From positions 18,353-82,352 of the forward strand of contig JAHHHR010000035.1 of assembly GCA_019359245.1 (NCBI GenBank): a stretch of DNA of 64,000 bases, in the 5' to 3' direction. How positions within the stretch are numbered: the stretch's first letter is position 1; each line of letters starts with the position of its first letter. The position numbers and the translations under genes are program-made. The stretch comes from Nostoc desertorum CM1-VF14 (GTDB lineage Bacteria; Cyanobacteriota; Cyanobacteriia; Cyanobacteriales; Nostocaceae). The notes under the pieces were generated by a model, which was not told where the DNA came from, searched no databases, and was given only the letters and a program-made list of their open reading frames with translations. Shown piece after piece: positions 1-8,534 of this stretch.

Positions 1-201
1 GCAGCAGCATTGATGGCATACGTAACAGGTGTAAATTCCTTTACAGCACAAGTGGCTGCGATCGCTTTTGTGGTGGCCCGTTTTCTCTACTCAATTTTTT
101 ATATTTTGAATATACCCCTTTTGCGATCGCTCATGTTTGGCATTGGCATCCTTGGCTCTGCCACTCTCTTTTTCTTGAGTATCGTCCAAGCTACTAGTTA
201 A
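1..201 (+). CDS. MAPEG-like membrane protein, C-terminal part
   Basis: The reading frame is open from the first base, so the gene starts upstream of the window and only about 66 C-terminal residues are seen. They form two hydrophobic segments. The segment ARFLYSIFYILNIPLLRS followed by a second helix resembles the last helices of the MAPEG family (membrane-associated eicosanoid/glutathione metabolism proteins), where an Arg and a Tyr/Leu-Arg pair are typical. An internal TTG-ATG at position 10 lies inside the helix and is unlikely to be the start. The function cannot be refined from this piece. The stop is followed by a spacer of short G-rich and A-rich repeats before yajQ. Confidence 0.55.
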   Translation, partial: AAALMAYVTGVNSFTAQVAAIAFVVARFLYSIFYILNIPLLRSLMFGIGILGSATLFFLSIVQATS

Positions 202-252
202 GTGAGGAACGGGGGATGAGGGAGCAGGGGAGGCATGGGAAGCAAGGGAAGA

Positions 253-298
253 AATGCCCAATGCCCAATCCAAAATCCAAAATCTAAAATCTAAAATG
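253..298. repeat. short tandem repeat run upstream of yajQ
   Basis: Tandem 7-8 base words (AATGCCC twice, then CAAAATC/CTAAAAT several times) fill the spacer up to five bases before the yajQ start. Such heptamer/octamer runs are common in heterocystous cyanobacterial spacers. They leave no purine-rich ribosome binding site for yajQ. Confidence 0.6.
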
Positions 299-302
299 TT
301 TT

Positions 303-794
303 ATGGCTTCTACTTTTTCCTTTGACATTGTGAGCGACTTTGACCGACAAGAGTTGGTTAACGCCGTCGATCAAGTTATCCGTGACATCAAAGGTCGTTA
401 CGACCTCAAAGACACTGAAACTACTGTCGAGTTAGTCGAAGAGAGCATTAACGTTAGTACTGACAGCGAGTTTACCTTAGATTCTGTACACAACATTTTG
501 CGAGAGAAAGCCGCCAAGCGTAACCTCTCCCAGAAAATCTTTGATTTTGGCAAAGTTGAATCAGCCAGTGGTAATCGCGTGCGTCAAGAAATCAAACTCA
601 AAAAAGGCATTAGTCAGGAAATCGCCAAACAAATTTCCAAATTGATTCGGGACGAATTCAAAAAGGTACAAGCCTCCATCCAAGGGGATGCTGTGCGAGT
701 TTCTGCCAAATCTAAAGATGACTTACAAGTAGTCATGCAACGGCTGAAACAAGAAGACTACCCAGTGGCTTTGCAATTTACAAATTATCGTTAA
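303..794 (+). CDS. yajQ: YajQ family nucleotide-binding protein
   Basis: 163 residues, the normal length for the YajQ/UPF0234 family. The N-terminus with FDIVSDFDRQELVNAVDQ and the following GRYDLKDT segment are family signatures, and the C-terminus ends in the usual QEDYPVALQFTNYR-like strand. The family has two tandem ferredoxin-like folds. Xanthomonas and Pseudomonas members bind cyclic di-GMP, and others have been reported to bind RNA or nucleotides; which applies here is not known. The ATG at 303 gives the conserved MAST(F) start. The gene converges on the glutathione transferase gene with a perfect 13-bp inverted repeat between them. Confidence 0.93.
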   Translation: MASTFSFDIVSDFDRQELVNAVDQVIRDIKGRYDLKDTETTVELVEESINVSTDSEFTLDSVHNILREKAAKRNLSQKIFDFGKVESASGNRVRQEIKLKKGISQEIAKQISKLIRDEFKKVQASIQGDAVRVSAKSKDDLQVVMQRLKQEDYPVALQFTNYR

Positions 795-798
795 AAGA

Positions 799-838
799 TT
801 CGTAATTCGTAGCAAATAATTTGGTTACGAATTACGAA
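799..838. terminator. bidirectional hairpin between yajQ and GST gene
   Basis: TTCGTAATTCGTA (799-811) pairs perfectly with TACGAATTACGAA (826-838) around a 14-base loop. It begins four bases after the yajQ stop and ends five bases before the stop of the opposing GST gene. Placement between convergent genes suggests a shared terminator; there is no long U-tract. Confidence 0.6.
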
Positions 839-843
839 CTATT

Positions 844-1401
844 TTAAGCCCGTCCGCTAATACTTTTTTGAAATGCTGGACGCTCAGATAACTGCTTCAT
901 ATAGTTCAACATGGCTGGGTAGGAACTGAGGTCTAGCTTCAGCATGATGGGAATGTAATTTAGAATAGACCCTACTGCCACATCAGCAACAGTGAACTCA
1001 TCGCCAAGCAAAAAAGGTTGCTTACTGAAAATTTCATTTAACGGAGTCAACAAGCGGGGCATTTCCCGCTCCCGACTTGCTTCTACAAAAATTCCTGGAC
1101 CAAGGGTAGCATTGGCAAACAAAACCCATTGGTAAAATACAGCACGTTCTTGGAGTGAAAGTGCTGTTTTACTGTACTTATCGGCAAGATACAGCAAAAT
1201 TGCTCCAGATTCCCAAAGTTTAAAATCCCCATCAACAATTGCTGGAACTTTACCAACTGGATTAATTGCCAAATATTCAGGTTTAAGGTGTTCACCTGCC
1301 TGCATATCGAGCTTGACAAATTCGTAGGGAACTTCTAGTTCCTCTAAATACCACTGAACAATTGACGCTCGACTACGAGCGCCCCCGTAAAGTTTTAGCA
1401 T
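844..1401 (-). CDS. glutathione S-transferase family protein
   Basis: 185 residues with an N-terminal thioredoxin-like GST domain (MLKLYGGARSRASIV, then NPVGKVPAI, the cis-Pro glutathione-binding loop, and ESGAILLYLA) and a shortened all-helical C-terminal domain containing the LGDEFTVADV N-capping box. The Ser/Arg-rich first loop (ARSRAS) resembles bacterial theta/beta-type enzymes. Likely a cytosolic glutathione-dependent transferase or peroxidase; substrate unknown. Its start lies six bases after the stop of the upstream conserved gene at 1408-1872, so the two are probably co-transcribed. Confidence 0.88.
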   Translation of the reverse strand: MLKLYGGARSRASIVQWYLEELEVPYEFVKLDMQAGEHLKPEYLAINPVGKVPAIVDGDFKLWESGAILLYLADKYSKTALSLQERAVFYQWVLFANATLGPGIFVEASREREMPRLLTPLNEIFSKQPFLLGDEFTVADVAVGSILNYIPIMLKLDLSSYPAMLNYMKQLSERPAFQKSISGRA

Positions 1402-1407
1402 AATTAC

Positions 1408-1872
1408 TTAAAGAACTTTGTGAGTGTGAGAATGCTGTTTAATGTTGTCTTCTTTAGTGACGACTCTAGCAGCATTTAATACGCGTTTACGCTCAGTAGA
1501 ATATTTAAATTCAGTGTAGTTTGTACCTAAAGGAATTAAAGATTTTGCAGATTCACGACGCTTGTAGGTACGCGCTGCTGCAAATGCCCGTGGCACAAAT
1601 TCTTCTCCAAACTGAGCCGACTCTGGGAAGCCATCAGGCAACAGTTGTGAATCGCCATCCAGCACTGATCCCAAAGTTGTTGCATGAGCCAGCTTATAGG
1701 AGGTAGGAATGCCCTTTAAGAGTGCTTCCAAAGCCGCAGAGGGAATCGGTTCTATAACTTCGATTTGATAAACCTCTCCATCTTCTTTGACGAAGCAGGT
1801 TGCCAAGCCGATAACAATGTAATCATCGGTTGCTAAATCAGGGGCATTGGGATAGGAAATTGCAGTTGTCAT
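1408..1872 (-). CDS. conserved cyanobacterial-type protein of unknown function
   Basis: 154 residues from the ATG at 1872; a five-residue longer frame begins with TTG at 1887. I do not recognise the family. The sequence is soluble and mixed alpha/beta, with an acidic N-terminal half (ATDDYIVIGLATCFVKEDG, then VIEPIPSAALEALLKG) and a basic C-terminal half (RTYKRRESAK, YSTERKRVLNAARVV) ending in His-rich HSHTHKVL. No signal peptide or membrane helix is seen. It sits six bases upstream of the GST gene, so a shared role in redox or detoxification is possible but is only inferred from position. Confidence 0.7.
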   Translation of the reverse strand: MTTAISYPNAPDLATDDYIVIGLATCFVKEDGEVYQIEVIEPIPSAALEALLKGIPTSYKLAHATTLGSVLDGDSQLLPDGFPESAQFGEEFVPRAFAAARTYKRRESAKSLIPLGTNYTEFKYSTERKRVLNAARVVTKEDNIKQHSHTHKVL

Positions 1873-2274
1873 CGGAAAATTTCTCAAAACTTAAAAATTA
1901 AATCTAGAGACTGGGGAATGGGGCATGGTTATTCTCACTATCTCCCTTGTCTCCTTACCATCTTTCTTATCTCTAGAAGAACGGCTTGTTGGCATTCTAC
2001 CAATTTGTAGCCCTCACTACTTGACCAGTCTTTGAGATTGATATCTGCTATTTCTGGAATTCATCCTGGGGATGAAGTATTCATGATTAGGTTTGAGGAT
2101 CAATTGTTTGTTTATCTAGGGCATAGATTTCTCTTGTCCTACTAGGTTACAGTTCTCTCTTGAGATGGCTTCTAGGTAAGCCTAAATACTTTAAAAATAG
2201 ACATAGTGGTAAAACCACCAACAGGCAAAAACTAGAATTTGGTTCCACAAAGCACTGATTGAACGTAGAAAAAG
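1873..2274. other. intergenic region between divergent genes
   Basis: About 400 bases between divergently transcribed genes. It must hold both promoters, but I see no convincing consensus, no ORF with coding character and no strong inverted repeat. A T/C-rich tract lies at about 1925-1980. Confidence 0.5.
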
Positions 2275-3000
2275 ATGAATATTCACTCATTCTTAGCTGA
2301 CGGTGGCCAGCAAAGTAACAAATATCACTTTTCGCTAAATATTATACATAAAGCCCAAGAAAGTAGGAAAAATGACACTGGCGCATCTACTTTGGGAGAT
2401 AGCTATTTACGCTCTTGTGCTTTGAGGTTGGCTCAACAAGGAAATTATACTGAGGCGATCGCACTTTTAAGCCAACTAATCTCGCGCCATCCCCATAATG
2501 CCGTTAATTACAACAACCGGGGGCTAATTTATTTCCAAAGTGGCGAAACGCAAAAAGCGCTTTCCGACTATAACACTGCCCTCAAACTTAATCCCTATTT
2601 GGCTAGTGCTTATAATAATCGGGCAAATTACTACGCAGCTTGTGGAGAATTAGCAGCAGCACTTGCCGACTATGATCAAGCGATTGATTTAAATCCTCGC
2701 CATGTCCGGGCGTGGATTAACCGAGGCATTACCTGGCGTGATTTGGGGCAATATGAGGAGGCAATTGAGAATTTTGAGGTAGCACTGCTTTTCGGTCAAC
2801 TAGAAGGTCATCTCTGGGCTGAACGCGGCAGGACTTACCATCTTTGGGGTGACTGGAATTGTGCGATCGCTGATTATCGTCGCGCCCTCACTCAACTGCC
2901 CTCGATCGAAACAACTAAAGATGTTACTGGTTCTCGCTTGCGTTTACAAATCGAAAATTGGCTAAACGATTTGTTATTTCCTGGGCGTCCTATTTGGTAG
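2275..3000 (+). CDS. TPR repeat protein
   Basis: 241 residues. After about 45 unpaired residues come roughly five 34-residue TPR units with the usual W/N-x2-LG-x2-Y and A-x3-P spacing: EAIALLSQLISRHPHNAVNY, then KALSDYNTALKLNPYLASAY, AALADYDQAIDLNPRHVRAW and EEAIENFEVALLFGQ. The repeats form a helical superhelix that binds other proteins. No catalytic domain or signal peptide is present, so it is likely a cytoplasmic scaffold or assembly factor; partner unknown. An AT-rich hairpin follows the stop. Confidence 0.85.
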   Translation: MNIHSFLADGGQQSNKYHFSLNIIHKAQESRKNDTGASTLGDSYLRSCALRLAQQGNYTEAIALLSQLISRHPHNAVNYNNRGLIYFQSGETQKALSDYNTALKLNPYLASAYNNRANYYAACGELAAALADYDQAIDLNPRHVRAWINRGITWRDLGQYEEAIENFEVALLFGQLEGHLWAERGRTYHLWGDWNCAIADYRRALTQLPSIETTKDVTGSRLRLQIENWLNDLLFPGRPIW

Positions 3001-3023
3001 ATTAGTTTTTCTGTCAGATTCAA

Positions 3024-3053
3024 AATTCAAAATAAATTATTAAATTTTGAATT
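3024..3053 (+). terminator. AT-rich hairpin after TPR gene
   Basis: AATTCAAAAT (3024-3033) pairs with ATTTTGAATT (3044-3053), 24 bases after the stop of the TPR gene. Thermodynamically weak but well placed. Confidence 0.4.
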
Positions 3054-3219
3054 AGAGTTTGGCGACCCTGTATCGTTAATGACTAATAAATGATAACTAT
3101 ATAGTTATCCAGAAATTAGCTATTAGCCATTATTTATTAGCAATAATATAAATTAACACCCAGTGTATACGTAGCCAGAATCACAAGAAACTTAAATACT
3201 CCTAAATTCGCTATTTGTC

Positions 3220-3630
3220 TTAGGGTGATAAGTCTGTTTGTTCATCTTCTCGGCGATCTGGATTCATCAACACCACGCGACGCTGGCTGGGATCAAATCG
3301 GTACCCCTGTTGTTGCATAATACTTTTAGTTTGCTGAGGATCGAAGTTACGGCTAAATTCCGTCTGCAAACCATTGACATGTACTTCCATCAACTTGACT
3401 TCAGTACTAATCTCTCGCAACTTTCCTTGCTGTGACCAATGATAAGGCAAAAGTTGTGCTAAAGCAGATGCTGCAACGGCTGTAACAACAAGATTAACCG
3501 CTATCTTGGCTGTGCTTTCCAGTGCCATCACCTGGTAAGAACGTTGACGAAGATGCCGCTTTGGTCGAGGAATGACCTGGCGTTTTTGTATAGGTTGTAA
3601 CGGTGGTCTGGAGGGTTGAGTCGCGTTCAT
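3220..3630 (-). CDS. single-pass membrane protein, conserved in cyanobacteria by appearance
   Basis: 136 residues. A basic, Pro-rich N-terminus of about 40 residues (RPPLQPIQKRQVIPRPKRHL) precedes one hydrophobic helix (AKIAVNLVVTAVAASALAQL, about 42-62). The remaining segment has heptad-like spacing (coiled-coil-like, LREISTEVKLMEVHVNGL) and ends in an acidic tail. Topology suggests cytoplasmic N-terminus and one membrane anchor. I do not recognise a named family or function. Its promoter side carries a 25-bp direct repeat (3636-3660 and 3756-3780). Confidence 0.7.
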   Translation of the reverse strand: MNATQPSRPPLQPIQKRQVIPRPKRHLRQRSYQVMALESTAKIAVNLVVTAVAASALAQLLPYHWSQQGKLREISTEVKLMEVHVNGLQTEFSRNFDPQQTKSIMQQQGYRFDPSQRRVVLMNPDRREDEQTDLSP

Positions 3631-3635
3631 GATGC

Positions 3636-3780
3636 TAAAAAATAACCTCGCTTAGTGAAGGGAAGCACTGTAAAAGCGCTCTGGCGCTAATTACTGCTTG
3701 ATTTAGCTGTCATATTACTTCATTTTTATGAAATAGCTACAAGTGTTGCACTAGTTAAAAAATAACCTGGCTTACGTAAG
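3636..3780. repeat. pair of 25-bp direct repeats, exactly 120 bp apart
   Basis: TAAAAAATAACCTCGCTTAG at 3636 and TAAAAAATAACCTGGCTTAC at 3756 each continue to a common GTAAG/GAAG end. Both lie in the spacer upstream of the minus-strand gene at 3220-3630 and downstream of psaM. They could be a duplicated operator or a short repeat; no function is proven. Confidence 0.45.
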
Positions 3781-3882
3781 TGCTAGTTTTCTAGCAACTT
3801 ATGGCATAAAGCCACAAGCGTCTGAAAATTGCACCCCGTACTGCCAGGATTATTAGCTTTTTAACTGTGTCACATCGTACCG

Positions 3883-4014
3883 TTATTTGTAAAGTTCTGT
3901 GGCTAATCGCCAAGCTAGAACTCCTGGGATCAGCGCTACAACTAGAGCGATGTAGACTTGAGTATCCGAGATGGAAGACACCTGAGCGATATACAGAGTA
4001 TCTAAGATAGGCAT
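3883..4014 (-). CDS. psaM: photosystem I subunit PsaM (subunit XII)
   Basis: A 43-residue reading frame. The last 28 residues (DTQVYIALVVALIPGVLAWR then LATELYK) match the single-helix PSI subunit PsaM, which sits at the trimer-forming side of photosystem I in the thylakoid membrane. Family members are usually about 30 residues and start two or three residues before DTQVY, so this frame has about a dozen extra N-terminal residues. The ATG at 4014 has a perfect AGGAGG nine bases upstream, which supports it; an internal GTG (4 residues before DTQVY) would give a normal 32-residue protein but has no such site. Divergent from the sugar kinase gene. Confidence 0.9.
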   Translation of the reverse strand: MPILDTLYIAQVSSISDTQVYIALVVALIPGVLAWRLATELYK

Positions 4015-4171
4015 GGCTGAAAACCTCCTAACCTGAATAGATTTTGAACAGTTCGTTTACTACTTTTCCTTGTTTTGCCAAGATTGTGGAATATCTTGTT
4101 ACAAGATGCAACAAAAGCAGTTATTAGTCAGTAGTTTTTAATGATTGTTTATTAAAAAAATTCATAAAACT

Positions 4172-5443
4172 ATGGATTTGTATTTGGGTATCGACTTTGG
4201 CACCTCTGGCGCACGCGGTGTGGTGATTGACGAGGAAACTACTAACATCCAGGTTGAGATGCGATATCCCTTCCAGGACTCACCAGCTGCCGTTACGTCC
4301 AAAATTTGGCAGGAGGCTTTGTTTATGCTGGTGGAACAAATACCTGACCCATTGCGGCGAGAAATTAAAGCGATCGCAATTAATGGTACTTCTTCCACCG
4401 TCTTGCTGGTCGATGCTGCTGGCAATCCAACAGATGCACCATTGCTGTACAACGATGCGCGGGGATCATTGGTGCTAGAGCATTTGAGGAGTATAGCACC
4501 CCCCAATCATACCGTGTTGAGTGCCACCTCTAGCCTGGCGAAACTTTTGTGGATGAGGCAACAACCCTCTTTTAGTGAAGCTAGATATTTCTTGCATCAA
4601 GCAGATTGGCTGGCGTTTCTCCTACATGGACAATTGGGTATTAGCGATTACCATAATGCTTTAAAGCTGGGTTATGACGTGGAAGAGTTGAAATACCCAG
4701 AATGGCTAGAAAATTTGCAAATCCCGATTCAGCTACCCAAAGTTTTAACTCCTGGTACTCCCATTGCCCAATTGCGTCCTGAAATTGTCGATAAGTTCGG
4801 TTTCCGCCGTGATTGTCTGGTGTGTGCAGGTACAACTGATAGTATTGCGGCTTTTCTCGCCAGTGGGGCAAAATTACCTGGTGAAGCCGTGACTTCCCTT
4901 GGTTCAACGTTGGTACTAAAGTTGTTAAGTCGTACCCGGCAAGAAGATGCCAGATATGGGATTTACAGCCATCGGTTGGGTGATTTGTGGCTGACTGGTG
5001 GTGCTTCTAATACTGGAGGTGCAGTACTAAAGCAATTTTTCACCAAGGCTGAGTTAGAAAGCCTTAGTCGGGAGATTGATGCTTCAATTGCCAGCGAGTT
5101 AGATTATTATCCGTTATTGAAGGCAGGCGATCGCTTTCCGATTAACGATCCCAATTTATCGCCACGTTTGTCACCACGCCCAGATAACCCAGTGGAATTT
5201 TTGCATGGGTTGTTAGAAAGCATTGCCCGCATAGAAGCGCGAGGGTATGAATTATTACAGCAAATGGGCGCAGACAAATTGAGCCGTGTTTATACTGCTG
5301 GCGGTGGTGCGGCGAATGAAACTTGGACTGCGATTAGGGCGCGTCATTTGCAGGTTCCTGTTGTAGCGTCAGTGTACACAGAAGCAGCTTATGGAACGGC
5401 GCTGTTGGCGATGGGAGGCGGAATTAAGGGTGAACAAGAGTAA
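4172..5443 (+). CDS. FGGY-family sugar kinase, D-ribulose kinase type
   Basis: 423 residues from the ATG at 4172. The N-terminal phosphate loop YLGIDFGTSGARGVV, the catalytic-region Asp in LYNDARG, the CAGTTDSIAAF loop and the C-terminal GGGAANETW adenosine loop are hallmarks of the FGGY carbohydrate kinases (RNase H-like fold, ATP-dependent). The shortened build resembles the cyanobacterial/plant group related to xylulokinase that has been characterised as D-ribulose kinase. Likely cytosolic phosphorylation of a free pentulose into the Calvin/pentose phosphate pool. A TTG at 4145 would add nine residues but breaks homology. Stand-alone gene, divergent from psaM. Confidence 0.85.
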   Translation: MDLYLGIDFGTSGARGVVIDEETTNIQVEMRYPFQDSPAAVTSKIWQEALFMLVEQIPDPLRREIKAIAINGTSSTVLLVDAAGNPTDAPLLYNDARGSLVLEHLRSIAPPNHTVLSATSSLAKLLWMRQQPSFSEARYFLHQADWLAFLLHGQLGISDYHNALKLGYDVEELKYPEWLENLQIPIQLPKVLTPGTPIAQLRPEIVDKFGFRRDCLVCAGTTDSIAAFLASGAKLPGEAVTSLGSTLVLKLLSRTRQEDARYGIYSHRLGDLWLTGGASNTGGAVLKQFFTKAELESLSREIDASIASELDYYPLLKAGDRFPINDPNLSPRLSPRPDNPVEFLHGLLESIARIEARGYELLQQMGADKLSRVYTAGGGAANETWTAIRARHLQVPVVASVYTEAAYGTALLAMGGGIKGEQE

Positions 5444-5625
5444 TTGTGTAACAATCTTTTCGTAGGTATTTCGTAAATCAGTATCTATCCCAGTGACAAT
5501 CTACATATCTCGGCCGATACTGTGATTATTAGATACCGGACTATAGATTCCAGGTTCATGATCTGGGCAGCTATTCGGGGATGGGTGCTTCGCCACAAGC
5601 GAATGTCATCTGTCCCCTTTACTAA

Positions 5626-6843
5626 TTATTGGTGTGAGTTCTGAGGGATTAGGAGAAAAAGGTTTTTTAAGAAGGTTTCACCTGCGCGATCAATATTATC
5701 ATCTAGGGAAAAGGTGAGGCTACGGACTCGGATTTCGTCACTTTTAACATCTAGTGGCTGTGTCAAGTCTTTGGGATATATCAAAAAAGCTTGCTTGCAT
5801 TTTGTTGTGTTGGCGTAGCTGATCATTTGATGAATATCTGTATATCCTGCCAGTTCTGGGGCTTTATACTTTGTATCTAAAACTGCTATTGTTTTGCCAG
5901 AAGCAGCATCACACAGTAATATATCTATATTGAAGTGCCGATTTTGACTAATTTCTATTGGATGTTGCTGTTTGAAAAAATAGCCTTGCGGCGTGTTTTT
6001 CTTAAGCCATTCTGCAACAAAAAGTTCATATAAATGTGCCATGTCAACGAGAAAGGGTAGGGTTTTGTAATTTCCCTTTTCATGGCTGGGACTACTATTT
6101 TCCAAAAAAAATCGACATAAATTATGTAATAGTTGATAGTCAGGATTGAGGCGATTATACTGTCTGGCTATACAATCTTCTGCACTACAAGGTTGCAGCG
6201 TTACTAATCCTTGTAGAGCGTGGTAAGCTTTTCGTACTGTTGGTGATACTCTTTCTGAACATAAACTGCTACAACCAATGATATAAAGTGTCCATGCCAG
6301 TATTTGATTTTCTTTAATATCAGCCGTATGTTCTTCGTAATCGCATTTAAGTTTAACATTCCACGGCTTTTGAATTAGCTGTCGCACATCAAGTCTTCCC
6401 CGCACATAAGAAAGCTGCTGTGTTTTAGGCAAATAAGTACGATATAATCCTTTGCGGCATCGCTCTAAAACTTTATCGGCTAAGATATGAGCCAGATTAT
6501 TATAAAAATTCTCTAGAGATTCACAGTCCATCAGCCCTTCGAGAAAGCGAAACCCTTTTAAATTGTAGGCATATTCCAGCATTCCGAAGAGGTTTTGGAT
6601 AGGCACTTTCGGATTTATTTTTAGATGCAATTCAGGAGTTACGGGAATGTAACCTACCCATCCTTTAGCTTTGAGTTTCCAATGTTCTTTCGTTTTATAG
6701 TTAGGAAATTCTATATCTACTTGTGTTTTGTATTTTTCATATAACTCTACCCCGGCTGAATTGGGTATTTCATCAAACTTAAATGATTTCTCTTCGTATT
6801 CTGTAAGTTCACGAATTATTGGTTGTGCTGGGTTTATATCCAT
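5626..6843 (-). CDS. mcrC: McrC-like restriction endonuclease subunit
   Basis: 405 residues. The C-terminal half carries the McrC PD-(D/E)xK nuclease core: FNIDILLCD (about 320) followed by AVLDTKYKAPEL (about 338), where the Asp and the D-x-K are the metal-binding and catalytic residues. The N-terminal half (PNSAGVELYEKY, GWVGYIPVTPELHLKINPKV) matches the McrC/DUF2357-type N-terminal region. In type IV systems McrC is recruited by the McrB motor to cleave modified DNA. The start overlaps the end of mcrB by ten bases, indicating translational coupling. Catalytic motifs look intact. Confidence 0.88.
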   Translation of the reverse strand: MDINPAQPIIRELTEYEEKSFKFDEIPNSAGVELYEKYKTQVDIEFPNYKTKEHWKLKAKGWVGYIPVTPELHLKINPKVPIQNLFGMLEYAYNLKGFRFLEGLMDCESLENFYNNLAHILADKVLERCRKGLYRTYLPKTQQLSYVRGRLDVRQLIQKPWNVKLKCDYEEHTADIKENQILAWTLYIIGCSSLCSERVSPTVRKAYHALQGLVTLQPCSAEDCIARQYNRLNPDYQLLHNLCRFFLENSSPSHEKGNYKTLPFLVDMAHLYELFVAEWLKKNTPQGYFFKQQHPIEISQNRHFNIDILLCDAASGKTIAVLDTKYKAPELAGYTDIHQMISYANTTKCKQAFLIYPKDLTQPLDVKSDEIRVRSLTFSLDDNIDRAGETFLKNLFLLIPQNSHQ

Positions 6844-8258
6844 AATTTATTTTTTATTTCATCCCAGCGAAACTGATCTACTTTTTCTAGCTGGTTAAAA
6901 AAGTATTCTTCTAAATATGGTTCAATTTCCATGCGCCATATATCTTCTATATCTTCCCGTAGGTTGTCTGTTAAAAAGAATGAAATACCAATTTCGTAGT
7001 TTTTGTCTGCGATCGCCTGATTTAATTGCTGTAAAATGTTAATTAATCCCTCTACTGCAAAACCTCTTATTCGGTGATAATTTCGCAGCACCTCATAGTT
7101 TGAGCGAAGTTCAATAAATGCAAAGCGACGGCGTAGCGCATGATCTATATTGGCAATAGACCTATCTGCTGTATTCATCGTGCCAATAATGCGAACATTT
7201 TTCGGGATACGAAAGTTGTTACCGCCAGCTAATGGAATTTCTCTATCTCGGTACTCAAGTAAGTACATTAATTCACCAAAAACTTGTGCGAGATTAGCGC
7301 GGTTTATTTCATCAATGATTAACACGCAAGTATCTTGATAAGACTCTGCCCTTTTGCAAAATTCCAAAAAGCGCCCTGGAACTAGTGGATATGTTAATTC
7401 TCCATCTTGACTTTGGGGGCGGATACCTTGAATGAAATCTTCATAAGAGTATGCTGGATGAAATTGCACTAGTTCCGAAAAACCATCACTACCGCCGATT
7501 AAGTATTTTGCAAGTTTTTCAGCTATGAAAGTTTTGCCTGTTCCAGGTGAACCATATAAAATTGCTTGACCTTTACGATTAATCGTGCGTATCCAGAGTT
7601 TTAAAACTAGTTGGGAAACTCCAGTATCTTCAGTACATTGGTTTAAGGTATAAAGTTCACTTATAGTTGGACTAATATCAGGTATTACCTCCTTAGATAC
7701 TGCTTGTAAAAATAACGGAAGATAATGTTGAAACCATTCTTTAAACTTATTAATTAATTCTTCTTGGGAAAAATCTAATATTTCTCTTTTATTAAAATAA
7801 CAACTATGATCAGGATATGATAAATCAAACGCATTTATATCTTTAGTCCTTTTATTTGCTACCATTACAGGATTTATTTCTGCAATCTTATTTGCTAGAA
7901 ATGTACCTGCATTTTCTCTAAATTTTATGTTTATACCTGTATCTATGAATTCTATATATAATAATGAAAATATATCTAAATACTTATGTAACCTGAAATT
8001 ACTAGGAGAAACAGAAATATCTACATCAAATAATCCAATTGGTGTTATTATATAAAAATTATTGGCAGCAATTTCACATGGTATTTGTTGATGTATCAAG
8101 TGACAAAAAATAATAAAAGGTCGCTTTACTAGGTTTAAAAAATCTTTATATTCTTGAGACTTATAAATATTATTATCCTTACGCTTATTGTTATATTGTT
8201 CAATTACTTCAAAGGTATTACAAAAAAAAAGTGTTTTTAAATTTTGATTATTATCCAT
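6834..8258 (-). CDS. mcrB: McrB-like AAA+ GTPase motor subunit
   Basis: 474 residues. The C-terminal AAA+ domain has Walker A GSPGTGKTFIAEKL (about 240), Walker B VLIIDEINRAN (about 317) and the McrB-specific GTMNTADRSIANIDHALRRR (about 360), the region that in McrB replaces the usual NKxD and supports GTP use. The first about 200 residues are low-GC and match no recognition domain I know (not the E. coli DUF3578 type by eye); they probably hold the DNA-modification reader. With McrC it forms a type IV, modification-dependent restriction machine, probably for phage defence. Promoter lies in the AT-rich 8259-8534 spacer. Confidence 0.88.
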   Translation of the reverse strand: MDNNQNLKTLFFCNTFEVIEQYNNKRKDNNIYKSQEYKDFLNLVKRPFIIFCHLIHQQIPCEIAANNFYIITPIGLFDVDISVSPSNFRLHKYLDIFSLLYIEFIDTGINIKFRENAGTFLANKIAEINPVMVANKRTKDINAFDLSYPDHSCYFNKREILDFSQEELINKFKEWFQHYLPLFLQAVSKEVIPDISPTISELYTLNQCTEDTGVSQLVLKLWIRTINRKGQAILYGSPGTGKTFIAEKLAKYLIGGSDGFSELVQFHPAYSYEDFIQGIRPQSQDGELTYPLVPGRFLEFCKRAESYQDTCVLIIDEINRANLAQVFGELMYLLEYRDREIPLAGGNNFRIPKNVRIIGTMNTADRSIANIDHALRRRFAFIELRSNYEVLRNYHRIRGFAVEGLINILQQLNQAIADKNYEIGISFFLTDNLREDIEDIWRMEIEPYLEEYFFNQLEKVDQFRWDEIKNKLWI

Positions 8259-8534
8259 AAAAAATCGAAATATTAAAAATAAAAATTTTTACTAGTTTAT
8301 CTCAATAGTAATTTATTGTACTAAGTTGAATAAATAAAATAGTAGCGTACAAACACGTAAACAGATGATATAGGTAACGGGTGTATTAAGCCGATCGCAA
8401 CAAACTTTCACTGGTGATATTAAACGATCGCAATCATGGCAGAAAAACGCTAAATTGTGGGTTGAAAGTAACCGGATGCTGCGGCGCTACAGTGTAGAAG
8501 CTAATGACAGCAAGCGTAACACGGAGACAAAAAA

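Noticed and set aside
5444..8534. McrBC region as part of a larger defence island
   Set aside because: Neighbours on both sides are ordinary metabolic genes; no other defence gene, integrase or tRNA boundary is seen.
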